A stretch of DNA of 64,000 nucleotides from Acidobacteriota bacterium (lineage in GTDB: Bacteria > Acidobacteriota > Terriglobia > Terriglobales > SCQP01), in contig DAHVCP010000075.1 of assembly GCA_027314025.1 (NCBI GenBank), positions 1 to 64,000 on the forward strand, read 5' to 3'. A model generated the notes under the pieces. It worked only from the letters and a program-made list of their open reading frames with translations. It ran no database searches and was not told the DNA's origin. Position 1 is the first letter of the stretch. The number at the start of each line of letters is the position of its first letter. This document shows positions 43,887 to 52,937 of this stretch, one piece after another. A program made the translations under genes and the position numbers.

Positions 43887-45800
43887 ATGCCTAACCGCCG
43901 CAGCGTGCTGAAGGGCGCCGCCGCCTTGGGGGCGGGGGCGATGTTGGGGCCGGCGTTGCCCGGCGCTTCCGGTGCGGCGTTGCCGGGCGCGAATGACGCC
44001 GCTGCGCGTGGCGCGGCCGAGGCGGACGCGGGAAGCGCGGCGTTAGCGGGCGCAAACGGAGCCGCATTGGCGGCGCCAGCGACAGACGGAACGATTCGCG
44101 AGCTGAACAGCACGAGCGGGGTGTACATTCCGCCGCGGGGCCGGGCCTTTTTGAAATTCAGCTTCAATTTTCCCGAGCCGTCGGTGGCGTACCGGGGGCT
44201 GGAATTTTCCTTTCGCCTGTACACCTTCGAGAACGCCTATGGGCCCGATCCGGCGGCGCTGGAGGCGCATCCGGCGGCGGGCGGCGGCTGGGACATCGTT
44301 TGCCGGCGGCTGATTTTCGCCGGGGGGCTGCAAAGCGCAGAAGGCGGGTTCACGGCGGAGTTGCGGCGGGTGACGAACGGGGTGGAATGCCGGGTGCGGG
44401 CGCACGTTGTGCCGCCGGCGGGACGGAAGGCCGACGACTACGCCATCAAGGCGATCACCGCCATCGTGCGCGGCGTGCCGCGCGGCCGGGTATCGCCGGG
44501 CGGCGGTTCCTTCTTCGATCCGCGGGACAACGAGCTGCTGTTCGGCTATCCCTTCGGCGGCGACTCGCTGTTTTTGGCGGGGGGAATGAACACGCCGCTG
44601 ACGGTGATCGAGGCGGAACAGCCGGCGGCGGGGCGGAAATATTTCAGCCTGTCGGCACGGGATACGGCGGTGCATGCGCACCGTTTCTATTTCCAGCCTG
44701 GCCCGGATGGTTACCGCGTGGAGCTGACCTATGAACCGGAGGGCTGGCGGCGGCGCCAGGAAATTGCTCCGGCGCCGTGGCGGCTGACCTGGGCGGGCGC
44801 GGAAGACGCGGCCTTCCGGCCGCATTTCGCGCACGTGGAACGGGTCTTCGATTTGCCGGACTGGCGGATGCGGAGCGACGTGCCGGCATGGCTGCGGAAC
44901 GTGGCGCTGGTGGTGGCGCTGCACGGCATGGATTGGACGGGATACATCTTCAACGACTTCGCGAAGATGTCGCGCACCTTGGACTGGGTGGCGGGGCAGA
45001 TACCGGCGGAGCGGGTGCTGGTGTTCCTGCCGGCCTGGGATGGGCGGTATTACTGGAATTATCCGGCCTATCAGCCCGATCCGCGGCTGGGCGGTCCGGC
45101 AGGGATGCGGCGGCTGATTGACCATGGGCACGGCCAGGGCTTTCGCTTCATGCCCATGTTCGGCTCCGACGCGGCCAACGACCGGCTGCCGGATTACGAA
45201 AAGGTCGCGGCGGGGGCGACGATTCTGCCCAGCGGGCGGCCGTATTTTCTGGACTGGGTGGACTGGGACAACGACCGGCACGACGAAGGCAATTCGCCGT
45301 TCATGAACCTGGGCGTGGCGGCGTGGCGGGACTGGCTGGGCGGGCGCATTTCCGCGATCTTGAGCGAATACCACGCGGACGGATATTTTCTCGACATCGC
45401 CGGCGGCTGGGTGAACAACCGCCAGGGGGACATCTTCACCGGGATCCGGGAGCTGGTGACGGGATTGCGGCGCAAACACGCGCACGCCATCGCATGCGGA
45501 GAAATGTCCTATGACGCGCTGCTCGGCTTCATTCCGCTGTTCCAAGTGTTCTCCGAGCGGGGCTATCCGCCGGCGTTCAAGAAATACGCCCGGGCGTTCG
45601 AGCACCTCAGCACGCCGGCGCCGGGGCGGGGCTCGACGGGAGTGTATGAGGCGGGGTTCGGGCGCTTCAATCCCAAGACGCTGAATCTGGATCCGGCGGA
45701 GATCCCGACGATTACCGTGGTGGACGACACCTTCGCCGCACACCGGGACACGATGGCGGCGATCATCCGGCGGGCCAAGGAGCGGGCGGGGATCGCATGA
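43887..45800 (+). CDS. Tat-exported glycoside hydrolase-like protein (DUF6259-like)
   Basis: 637 aa. ATG 43887 follows GGAGGG and gives a Tat signal (NRRSVLKGAAALGAGAML). An Ala/Gly-rich linker with repeated GA(S/N)GAAL units covers about residues 25-70. A beta-sandwich-like region follows, then a TIM-barrel-like catalytic region with LVFLPAWDGRYYWNYP, GFRFMPMFGSDAAND, DGYFLDIAGGW (probable nucleophile Asp) and ACGEMSYDALLGF (probable acid Glu). I recognise the overall layout of DUF6259-type hydrolases but cannot name a substrate. Its position between arabinose genes suggests a pentose-containing glycan. It overlaps the GH51 gene by 4 bp if that gene starts at 45797. Confidence 0.72.
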   Translation: MPNRRSVLKGAAALGAGAMLGPALPGASGAALPGANDAAARGAAEADAGSAALAGANGAALAAPATDGTIRELNSTSGVYIPPRGRAFLKFSFNFPEPSVAYRGLEFSFRLYTFENAYGPDPAALEAHPAAGGGWDIVCRRLIFAGGLQSAEGGFTAELRRVTNGVECRVRAHVVPPAGRKADDYAIKAITAIVRGVPRGRVSPGGGSFFDPRDNELLFGYPFGGDSLFLAGGMNTPLTVIEAEQPAAGRKYFSLSARDTAVHAHRFYFQPGPDGYRVELTYEPEGWRRRQEIAPAPWRLTWAGAEDAAFRPHFAHVERVFDLPDWRMRSDVPAWLRNVALVVALHGMDWTGYIFNDFAKMSRTLDWVAGQIPAERVLVFLPAWDGRYYWNYPAYQPDPRLGGPAGMRRLIDHGHGQGFRFMPMFGSDAANDRLPDYEKVAAGATILPSGRPYFLDWVDWDNDRHDEGNSPFMNLGVAAWRDWLGGRISAILSEYHADGYFLDIAGGWVNNRQGDIFTGIRELVTGLRRKHAHAIACGEMSYDALLGFIPLFQVFSERGYPPAFKKYARAFEHLSTPAPGRGSTGVYEAGFGRFNPKTLNLDPAEIPTITVVDDTFAAHRDTMAAIIRRAKERAGIA

Positions 45801-45814
45801 CGCGGGAGGATGCC

Positions 45815-47374
45815 ATGCGGCCCGGGACGATTTCGCGGCGGCGATTCTTGGCCGCCGGCGCGGCGACGGCGGCGGCCTGCGCGGCGCCGGGGCTGGGCTG
45901 GGCGCTGCCCTCGAGCGCCTTGGCGCTGACGGTGCGGCTGGATCAGGAGATCGGGCTGGTGCGGCCGGAGTTTCACGGGCAGTTCGCCGAGAATCTGGGC
46001 GCCTGCGTCTATGGCGGGCTGTGGGTGGGGCCGCAGTCGAAGATTCCCAACGTGGACGGCTACCGGGCGCTGGCGATGCGGTACCTGAGCGAGCTGGGGA
46101 TTCCGGTGCTACGCTGGCCGGGCGGCTGCTTCGCCGACACCTACAACTGGCGGGACGGGATCGGGCCGCGGGCGGAGCGGCCGAAGACGGTGAACATCGC
46201 CTGGGGCGACGTGATTGACGACAACAGCTTCGGCACGGATGAGTTCATCGGGCTGTGCCGGCGCATCGGGGCGCAGCCGTATCTGGCCGGCAATGTGGGC
46301 ACCGGGACGCCGGAAGAGCTGCGCGACTGGATGGAGTACTGCAATTTTCCGGCGGGCAGCACGCTGGCGGAGCTGCGGGCCAAGAACGGTTCGCCGGCGC
46401 CCTTCCGGGTGCGGTATTGGGGCGTGGGCAATGAGAGCTGGGGCTGCGGCGGCAACATGACGCCGAAGGAATACGCGCTGAAGTACCGGCAGTTCGCGAC
46501 CTTTCTGCGGCCGATGGGCGGAGTGAATCCGTACCTGATCGCCAGCGGGCCGAACGGCAACGACGGCTACTGGATGCGGGGGCTGATGGACGGATTGCAA
46601 TGGATGCGGCCCTCGGGCGTCTCGATGCATTACTACGAGGGAGGAGCGGACGCGCCGGCGGAGTTCACGGCGGCGGCGATGGACCGGCAGTTGGCGATCT
46701 TCGCCAAGGTGGAAGCGGCGATCCGGCAGCAGCGGGCGATCCTGGACGGCTATCCGCGCGGCGACCGCGTGGGGCTGGTGCTGGATGAATGGGGGGTATG
46801 GGACCGGCTGAGCCGGGCGCAACAGAAGCGGTACGGGATGCTGTACCAGCCGGCGACGATGCGCAGCGGCGTGGCGGCGGGGCTGGGACTGAACATGTTC
46901 AACCGCCAGGCGCACCGGCTACGCCTGTGCGCCATCGCGCAGATCGTCAATGTCCTGCAATCGTTGCTGGTGACGGATGGGCCGGACGGGGAGCGCTGCG
47001 TGCGGACCACGACCTATTACGCGTTCCAACTCTTCAAGCCGCACCGCGGCAACACGGCGGTGCGGGTGACGCCGGAGCAAGCGGTGCCGCTGGGGCTGTC
47101 GGCGTCGGCGTCGCGGCGGGGGCGGGCGCTGGTGGTCAGCCTGGTCAACCCACAGGACCGCGAGCCGATGCGGGTGCGGCTGGCGATCGCCGGGGCGGCG
47201 GCGTCTTCGGCGTCCGGGCAGGCGCTGCACGACGCCGACCGGAACGCGGGCAACACCTTCGATCATCCCCTGCGGGTCGTGCCGCGCGCGCTGCCGGTGC
47301 GGCTGCGGCGGGGGGAACTGGAACTGGATCTGCCGCCGCTGACGGTGGCGACACTGCACGTGGAACTCAGCTAA
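45815..47374 (+). CDS. GH51 alpha-L-arabinofuranosidase, Tat-exported
   Basis: Retaining alpha-L-arabinofuranosidase, 519 aa. ATG 45815 is preferred over 45797 because GGGAGG lies 5 nt upstream; a Tat signal follows (SRRRFLAAGAAT). The barrel has LRWPGGCFADTYNWRDGIGP, the acid/base Glu in WGVGNESWGCGG near residue 210 and the nucleophile Glu in LVLDEWGVW near 322. It releases arabinose from arabinan or arabinoxylan. GH51 enzymes are often cytoplasmic, so the Tat signal makes this one notable. It is followed by araB after 4 nt. Confidence 0.93.
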   Translation: MRPGTISRRRFLAAGAATAAACAAPGLGWALPSSALALTVRLDQEIGLVRPEFHGQFAENLGACVYGGLWVGPQSKIPNVDGYRALAMRYLSELGIPVLRWPGGCFADTYNWRDGIGPRAERPKTVNIAWGDVIDDNSFGTDEFIGLCRRIGAQPYLAGNVGTGTPEELRDWMEYCNFPAGSTLAELRAKNGSPAPFRVRYWGVGNESWGCGGNMTPKEYALKYRQFATFLRPMGGVNPYLIASGPNGNDGYWMRGLMDGLQWMRPSGVSMHYYEGGADAPAEFTAAAMDRQLAIFAKVEAAIRQQRAILDGYPRGDRVGLVLDEWGVWDRLSRAQQKRYGMLYQPATMRSGVAAGLGLNMFNRQAHRLRLCAIAQIVNVLQSLLVTDGPDGERCVRTTTYYAFQLFKPHRGNTAVRVTPEQAVPLGLSASASRRGRALVVSLVNPQDREPMRVRLAIAGAAASSASGQALHDADRNAGNTFDHPLRVVPRALPVRLRRGELELDLPPLTVATLHVELS

Positions 47375-47378
47375 CGCC

Positions 47379-49142
47379 ATGCCTAACCGAGCATCCGACC
47401 GTTTCGTCATCGGCCTTGATTTCGGCACCGAATCCGGGCGCGCCATCGTGGTGCGCGTGCGCGACGGCGCGGAGCTGGGCGTCGCGATCAGCCCCTATGC
47501 TCACGGCGTCATCACGCGGCGGGTGCCGGGCGGGCCGGCGCTGGGGCCGGATTGGGCGCTGCAAGACGCCGACGACTATTTGCGCGCGACGGCGGAGGCG
47601 GTGCCGCGGGCGCTGCGCGCGGCGGGGGTGAAGGGCGAACGGGTGATCGGCATGGGGACGGCGTTTACCGCCTCCAGCCCGATGCCGGCGAAGGCCGATG
47701 GCACGCCGCTGAGCCGGGTGCGGGAATGGCGGCGGGAGCCGCACGCCTACGTGAAGCTGTGGAAGCATCACGCGGCGCAGCCGCAGGCGGACCGCATCAA
47801 CCAAATCGGGCGGGAGCGGCGGGAAGCGTTCGTGGAGACCTACGGCGGGCGCTACTCAGCGGAGTGGTTCTGGGCCAAGTTGTTGCAGGTGGCCGACGAG
47901 TCGCCGCGGGCGTATGCGGCGATCGAGCGCTGGATCGAGGCGGCGGACTGGATCATCTGGCAGCTGACGGGCAGCGAGCGGCGGGCGGCCTGCACGGCGG
48001 GCTACAAGGCGATGTGGCGGCTGGACGCCGCGGCGCCGGCGGATGAGCGCGGGGCGCTGGGGGGGCAGTTTCCGCCGGCGGAGTTTTTCCGCGTGCTGAA
48101 CCCGCGGCTGGCGAACGCCGTCGGGACGCTGCTGCCGGAGCGGTATTTTCCGCTGGGCGCGAAGGCGGGCGGGCTGACGGCGGCGTGGGCGAAAAAGCTG
48201 GGGCTGCCGGCGGGCATTGCGGTGGCGGTGGGCAACGTGGACGCGCACGGGGCGGTGCCGGCCTGCGGGGTGACGGCGGCGGAAAAGATGGTGATGGTGA
48301 TGGGCACCTCGATCTGCCATCTGCTGCTGGGGCGGGAGCGGCGGGCGGTGGAAGGGATGTGCGGGGTGGTGCGGGACGGCGTGGTGCCGGGGTTGCAGGC
48401 CTATGAAGCCGGGCAGTCGGCGGTGGGCGACATCTTCGGCTGGTTTTTCCAGGCGGGAGTGCCGGAGGCGGTGAGCCGCGAGGCGCGGCGGCGGAAACTG
48501 ACGCCGGCGGCATGGCTGGAGCGGGCGGCAGGGAAGCTGCGGCCGGGGGAGAGCGGGCTGCTGGCGCTGGATTGGTGGAACGGCAACCGCTCGATCTTGG
48601 TGGACACCGATCTGTCCGGGCTGCTGATCGGGCTGACGCTGGCGACGCGGCCGGAGGAGATTTACCGCGCCCTGCTGGAGGCGACGGCGTTCGGCACGCG
48701 GCAGATCATCGAGGCGTTCGAGGCGCAGGGTGTGGCGGTGCGGGAGCTCTACGCCTGCGGCGGGCTGCCGGAGCGCAATCCGCTGCTGATGCAGATCTAC
48801 GCCGACGTCACCGGCCGGCCGATCCGAGTGCCGCGGTCGCCGCAGACCTGCTCCGCGCTGGGCGCGGCGCTGCACGCGGCGGTGGCGGCGGGGGTGAAGG
48901 CGGGCGGCCACGGCGACATCTTCGCGGCGGCGCGGGCGATGACCCGGCTGCGGCCCAAAAGCTTTCAGCCCCGCGCGGCGGCGCACTCGGCCTACAATCA
49001 ACTGTTCCGTGAATATCAGACCCTGCATGATTACTTTGGCCGCGGCGGTAACCCGGTCATGAAACGCTTACGCGCCCAGCGCCAACTACCGACGGAGATA
49101 TCCAATGCCCACTCGTCCGCCCGCCAGCGCGCGGCCGTCTAA
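47379..49142 (+). CDS. araB: Ribulokinase
   Basis: FGGY-family kinase that phosphorylates L-ribulose, 587 aa. The ATP-binding motif FVIGLDFGTESGRAIVV is at residues 9-25, FGGY features include YACGGLPERNPLLMQIYADVTGRPI near 460 and SALGAALHAAVAAG near 490. It overlaps the epimerase gene by 38 nt, so translation may be coupled. It is part of the arabinose operon after GH51. The C-terminal extension past residue 560 is Arg-rich and may reflect the overlap. Confidence 0.94.
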   Translation: MPNRASDRFVIGLDFGTESGRAIVVRVRDGAELGVAISPYAHGVITRRVPGGPALGPDWALQDADDYLRATAEAVPRALRAAGVKGERVIGMGTAFTASSPMPAKADGTPLSRVREWRREPHAYVKLWKHHAAQPQADRINQIGRERREAFVETYGGRYSAEWFWAKLLQVADESPRAYAAIERWIEAADWIIWQLTGSERRAACTAGYKAMWRLDAAAPADERGALGGQFPPAEFFRVLNPRLANAVGTLLPERYFPLGAKAGGLTAAWAKKLGLPAGIAVAVGNVDAHGAVPACGVTAAEKMVMVMGTSICHLLLGRERRAVEGMCGVVRDGVVPGLQAYEAGQSAVGDIFGWFFQAGVPEAVSREARRRKLTPAAWLERAAGKLRPGESGLLALDWWNGNRSILVDTDLSGLLIGLTLATRPEEIYRALLEATAFGTRQIIEAFEAQGVAVRELYACGGLPERNPLLMQIYADVTGRPIRVPRSPQTCSALGAALHAAVAAGVKAGGHGDIFAAARAMTRLRPKSFQPRAAAHSAYNQLFREYQTLHDYFGRGGNPVMKRLRAQRQLPTEISNAHSSARQRAAV

Positions 49143-49941
49143 CGCGCTGACGCCCGCGGCGCTGCGGCAGCAGGTGTGGGCGGCCAACGTGGGCCTGCCG
49201 CGGGCCGGCTTGGTGACCATGCACAGCGGCAACGCCAGCGGCATTGACCGCGCGCGGCGGCAGATCTTGATCAAGCCCAGCGGGGTGGATTACGACCGCC
49301 TGCGGCCGCAGGAGCTGGTGACGGTGGACCTGGATGGGCGGGTGCGGGCGGGCAAGATGAAGCCCTCGGTGGACCTGCCGCACCACCTGTATATCTACCG
49401 GCACTGCCCGGAGGTCGGCGGCATCATCCACACGCACTCGAATTACGCCACCGCCTTCGCCTTGCTGGGGCAGCCGATTCCGGCGTATTTGACCGCGATC
49501 GCCGACGAGTTTGGCGGCGAGATCCCCTGTCTTCCCTATCTGGACAATATCGGCGACCATATCGGGGAAGCGATCGTGGCGGCGCTGCACGCCGCCGTGG
49601 CGCAGGGGCGAACGCCGCCCCCGGCGCTGCTGCTGGGCCACCATGGCGCCTTCGCCTTCGGGCCGACGCCGAAGGCGGCGTTCAAGGCCGCGGTGATGCT
49701 GGAAGATGTCGCCAAAACCTGCCACTTGGCGCTGACGCTGGGCTCGCCCGAGGCGCTGCCGGCGGCGGAGGTCAAGAAATGGCATGACCGCTACCGCTTC
49801 GGCTATGGGCAGACGCGCCCGGGGCGGCCGGCGGCGCTGGCCGGGTTGCGGCTGGGCTTGGGCGGCAAGCAAGCCGCAATGGGCGGCGCCCGGGAGGTGG
49901 CCAAATTGGCACGGCGGGTCAAAGGCGCCGGACGGAGCTAA
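49105..49941 (+). CDS. L-ribulose-5-phosphate 4-epimerase (AraD/FucA family)
   Basis: Class II aldolase/adducin-fold enzyme, 278 aa, converting L-ribulose-5-phosphate to D-xylulose-5-phosphate. Motifs: MHSGNASGIDRARRQILIKPSG near residue 33, zinc His pair in GGIIHTHSNYATAFAL near 108, and GHHGAFAFGPTPKAA near 175. The preceding ribulokinase supports AraD rather than FucA activity. The start lies inside araB behind GGAG. It would be followed by the isomerase after 150 nt. Confidence 0.88.
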   Translation: MPTRPPASARPSNALTPAALRQQVWAANVGLPRAGLVTMHSGNASGIDRARRQILIKPSGVDYDRLRPQELVTVDLDGRVRAGKMKPSVDLPHHLYIYRHCPEVGGIIHTHSNYATAFALLGQPIPAYLTAIADEFGGEIPCLPYLDNIGDHIGEAIVAALHAAVAQGRTPPPALLLGHHGAFAFGPTPKAAFKAAVMLEDVAKTCHLALTLGSPEALPAAEVKKWHDRYRFGYGQTRPGRPAALAGLRLGLGGKQAAMGGAREVAKLARRVKGAGRS

Positions 49942-50093
49942 GCGATGGGCGCCGGGCGGCAAGCATGGCGACCGGGGGTGGGCGCGCGCCGCGGCCGCGG
50001 CCAGCGGATCGCGGCCCGCGGAATTCCGCCTGCCCCGATCCGGCCCGCATCGGCCTGGCGGGACGGCCGGGCCAAAAACAATTAGGAGAACCC

Positions 50094-51545
50094 TTGGCAA
50101 ACACCACATTTGGCGTATTGATTGGCAACCGCGGCTTTTTTCCCGGCGAGCTGGCGCGCGAGGGCCGGCGGCGGATTTTGGACACGCTGGCCAAGGCCGG
50201 GTACGGCGCCGTCTGCTTGGACGAAGCGCCGGAGGGCGCCGCGGCCGGGGAGCTGCTGGCCACGCGCTACGGCGCGGTGGAGACGCATGCCGACGCGCGG
50301 CGCTGCGCCGATTTGTTCCGCCGCCATCGCGAGACGCTGGACGGCGTCGTGATCGCGCTGCCGAACTTTGGCGATGAGCGCGCCGCCGCCGACGCGCTGC
50401 GGCTGGCCGGCTTGGACGTGCCGGTGCTGGTGCAGGCGTTTCCCGACCAGCCGGAAAAGATGCTGATGGGGCACCGGCGGGACAGCTTCTGCGGCAAGAT
50501 CTCGGTCTGCAACAACCTGTGGCAGTACGGCATTCGCTTCAGCCTCACGACCGACCACACCGTGGCGCCGGAGGACGCGGCCTTTGCCGCCGATTTGGCG
50601 CGGTTCGCGGCGGTGTGCCGCGTGCTGAAGGGGCTGAAGCACCTGCGCATCGGCGTCATCGGCGCGCGGCCGGCGGCCTTCAACACGGTGCGTTTTAGCG
50701 AGAAGCTGCTGGAGCGCGAGGGCATTTCGGTGGAACCGCTGGACCTGTCGGAGGTGTTCGGCCGGGTGGGGCGGCTGGCCGATTCCGCGCCGGCGGTGAA
50801 GGCCAAGCTGGACCAGATCCGCGGCTACGTGCCGACCACGGGCGTGCCGGAGGAAGCGCTGCTGAAGATGGCGAAGCTGGGCGCGGTGGTGGGCGATTGG
50901 ATCGCCGACAACGGGCTGGCGGCCAGCTCGATCCAGTGCTGGACGGCGATGGAGGAGTATTTCGGCGTGGTGCCCTGCACGCTGATGAGCCTGATGTCGG
51001 AGGGGCTGATGTCCAGCGCCTGCGAAGCCGACGTGGCCGGCGCGCTGTCCATGCACGCGCTGCAACTGGCGGCGGGCACGCCCAGCGCGCTGGTGGACTG
51101 GAACAACAACTACGGCGGCGACGGCGAAAAAGCGGTGATCTTCCACTGCTCCAACCTGCCCAAGCATTTCTTCGCCGAAGCCAAGATGGATTTCCAGGAG
51201 ATCATCGCCGGCTCGGTGGGCAAGGCCAACACCTTCGGCACCATCGTCGGGCCGCTGAAAGCGGGGCCAATCACCTACTGCCGGCTCTCGACCGACGAGT
51301 ACGCCGGGCGGATGCGCGGGTACGTGGGCGAAGGGGAGATCACGGCGGACCGGCCGCGCAGCTTCGGCGGCTACGGCGTGGTGCGGATTCCCGGCTTGCC
51401 GGCGCTGTTGCAGTACATTTGCCAGAACGGATTTGAACACCATGTGGCTGTCAACGCCAGCCGCCATGCGGCGGCCTTGCAGGAGGCGTTGGGCCACTAC
51501 CGCGGCTGGGCAATGCGCCCCGCCGGGGGCCCATCGTCCCATTAG
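50094..51545 (+). CDS. L-fucose/L-arabinose isomerase family protein
   Basis: About 483 aa. TTG 50094 is chosen because AGGAGAA lies immediately upstream; the longer frame from 49965 has no such site and is Arg/Pro-rich. It belongs to the FucI/AraA-like isomerase group rather than the classic AraA type. Conserved features include VLVQAFPDQPEKML, GKISVCNNLWQYGI, YFGVVPCTLMSLMSEG and SALVDWNNNYGGDGEKAVIFHCSNLPKHFF, the last supplying probable metal ligands. With araB and the epimerase beside it, conversion of L-arabinose to L-ribulose is the expected reaction, otherwise missing in the cluster. Confidence 0.87.
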   Translation: MANTTFGVLIGNRGFFPGELAREGRRRILDTLAKAGYGAVCLDEAPEGAAAGELLATRYGAVETHADARRCADLFRRHRETLDGVVIALPNFGDERAAADALRLAGLDVPVLVQAFPDQPEKMLMGHRRDSFCGKISVCNNLWQYGIRFSLTTDHTVAPEDAAFAADLARFAAVCRVLKGLKHLRIGVIGARPAAFNTVRFSEKLLEREGISVEPLDLSEVFGRVGRLADSAPAVKAKLDQIRGYVPTTGVPEEALLKMAKLGAVVGDWIADNGLAASSIQCWTAMEEYFGVVPCTLMSLMSEGLMSSACEADVAGALSMHALQLAAGTPSALVDWNNNYGGDGEKAVIFHCSNLPKHFFAEAKMDFQEIIAGSVGKANTFGTIVGPLKAGPITYCRLSTDEYAGRMRGYVGEGEITADRPRSFGGYGVVRIPGLPALLQYICQNGFEHHVAVNASRHAAALQEALGHYRGWAMRPAGGPSSH

Positions 51546-51585
51546 CCGCAATGGCTAACTAACCAACTCTTCGGAGGTATACTCG

Positions 51586-52617
51586 ATGCGATCCATCACT
51601 CTACGTCATGCATGGCTGGCGGCGGCGTCGCTGGCTTTGGTCATGCTCGCGGCCACGGCCGCTCAGGGGGCGGTCACGGTACGCAAAATTGCCTACAAGG
51701 GTTGGCCGGACTGTTATCAGATCTCCAACGGCACGGTGAAGCTGATCGTCACCGCCGACGTCGGGCCGCGGGTCATTTTCTACGGCTTCGAGAACGGCCC
51801 GAATGAGTTTCACGAGTGGCCCAACCAGCTGGGCAAGCGGGGCGGAGACACCTACCGCAACTACGGCGGGCACCGGCTGTGGGTGGCGCCGGAGAACAAG
51901 CGGACCTATTTTCCCGACAACGTGCCGGTGAAAGTGGTGGAAACGCATCGCCGCGGGCATTTGGTGGTGCGGTTCATCGCGCCGGAAGAACTGCGGCCCT
52001 ACCCGACGTATCTGCAAAAGGAAATTGACATCGAGCTGGCGCCGACGGGCACTCACGTCTACGTCCACCAGATCATCACCAACCGCGGGACGCGGGCGCA
52101 GACGCTGGCGCCGTGGTCCATTTCGCAGATGGCGCGGGACGGGCACGCGGTCTTTCCGTTTCCGCCCAAGGCGCCGTGGGGGCCGAAGCACTTCCAACCG
52201 GTAATTCCCTTGGCGCTGTGGTCGTACACGGACTTCAGCGACCCGCGCTGGACGCTGGGGCAGAAGTTCTTGGAGCTACAGCAAGAACGCGACCCTGCGG
52301 GGAAATACAAGCAGCAGAAGATCGGCCTGTTCGACGCGGCGGGCTGGGGCGCGTATTACAACCGGCATCATTTGTTCGTGGTGCGGGTGGACGTGCACAA
52401 GGGCGCCAATTATCCCGATTTCGGCTGCAACTTCGAGACCTATACCGAGCCGCGCTTCCTGGAGTTTGAAACGCTGGGGCCGACCGTGGACCTGCAGCCG
52501 GGCAAGAGCGTGCACCACGATGAGCAGTGGTGGCTGTTCAACGACGTCCCGGGCGGGAAGGGCGATGCCTGGGCGGAGCGGGTGGTGGTGCCGCGGGTGC
52601 GCCGCACGCGTTGGTAG
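51586..52617 (+). CDS. Secreted mutarotase-like protein (DUF4380-like)
   Basis: 343 aa with a Sec signal peptide (LAAASLALVMLAATAAQGA) and GGAGG at good spacing before the ATG. The body is beta-rich (VTADVGPRVIFYGFENGPNEFHEWP, HRLWVAPENK, GTHVYVHQIITNRGTRAQTLAPWSISQM), the pattern of galactose-mutarotase-like beta-sandwiches such as DUF4380. Position after the isomerase suggests a role in arabinose use, perhaps sugar anomerisation outside the cytoplasm, but no catalytic residues can be assigned. Confidence 0.72.
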   Translation: MRSITLRHAWLAAASLALVMLAATAAQGAVTVRKIAYKGWPDCYQISNGTVKLIVTADVGPRVIFYGFENGPNEFHEWPNQLGKRGGDTYRNYGGHRLWVAPENKRTYFPDNVPVKVVETHRRGHLVVRFIAPEELRPYPTYLQKEIDIELAPTGTHVYVHQIITNRGTRAQTLAPWSISQMARDGHAVFPFPPKAPWGPKHFQPVIPLALWSYTDFSDPRWTLGQKFLELQQERDPAGKYKQQKIGLFDAAGWGAYYNRHHLFVVRVDVHKGANYPDFGCNFETYTEPRFLEFETLGPTVDLQPGKSVHHDEQWWLFNDVPGGKGDAWAERVVVPRVRRTRW

Positions 52618-52937
52618 TTGCGGCGGCCAGCGGTTACGGCGACTGGTAGTTGCAGGGGCTTGTGGTTGCAGGAGCTTGATCCGCGGCGCAGGGCGCCGCG
52701 GGGCGGCTGGAGCCGCGGGCGGTTGTGGAATCAGCAAACGCGGAAGCGGGCCGGGTGGGGCGTGCATTGCGCCCTTCCCGGCCCGCGCTGTTGTGCAGCG
52801 CACTCGGGCATGCCGGGCCCAGGGCGGCGGGGCTGATTGGCGGCGCGGACCGGTGCGCCGTTCGGGCTCCCGGCTCTTGCTGCGCGCCGGGTGGCGGCCA
52901 AGGACCCGGAGCGGCTTCGGTTTATCCTAGAGGCAAG
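52618..52937. other. Intergenic region with strong hairpins
   Basis: 320 bp between the mutarotase-like and FmdB genes. It begins with a 16-bp imperfect tandem repeat (GTTGCAGGGGCTTGTG, near 52654-52680), then a perfect 9-bp hairpin at 52681-52701 (loop AGG), and a large inverted repeat at 52746-52786. No coding region is supported. The hairpins could terminate the arabinose operon, though no T-tract follows. Confidence 0.6.
52746..52786. repeat. Long inverted repeat, 10-bp plus 5-bp stems
   Basis: GCGGGCCGGG (52746-52755) pairs with CCCGGCCCGC (52777-52786), and inside it GGGCG (52758-52762) pairs with CGCCC (52770-52774) around a 7-nt loop. No U-tract follows. Confidence 0.6.

Noticed and set aside
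49058-49073. LacI-type half-site (AAACGCTT) before the epimerase gene
   Set aside because: The flanking bases miss the fixed TG and CA positions and it lies inside araB.
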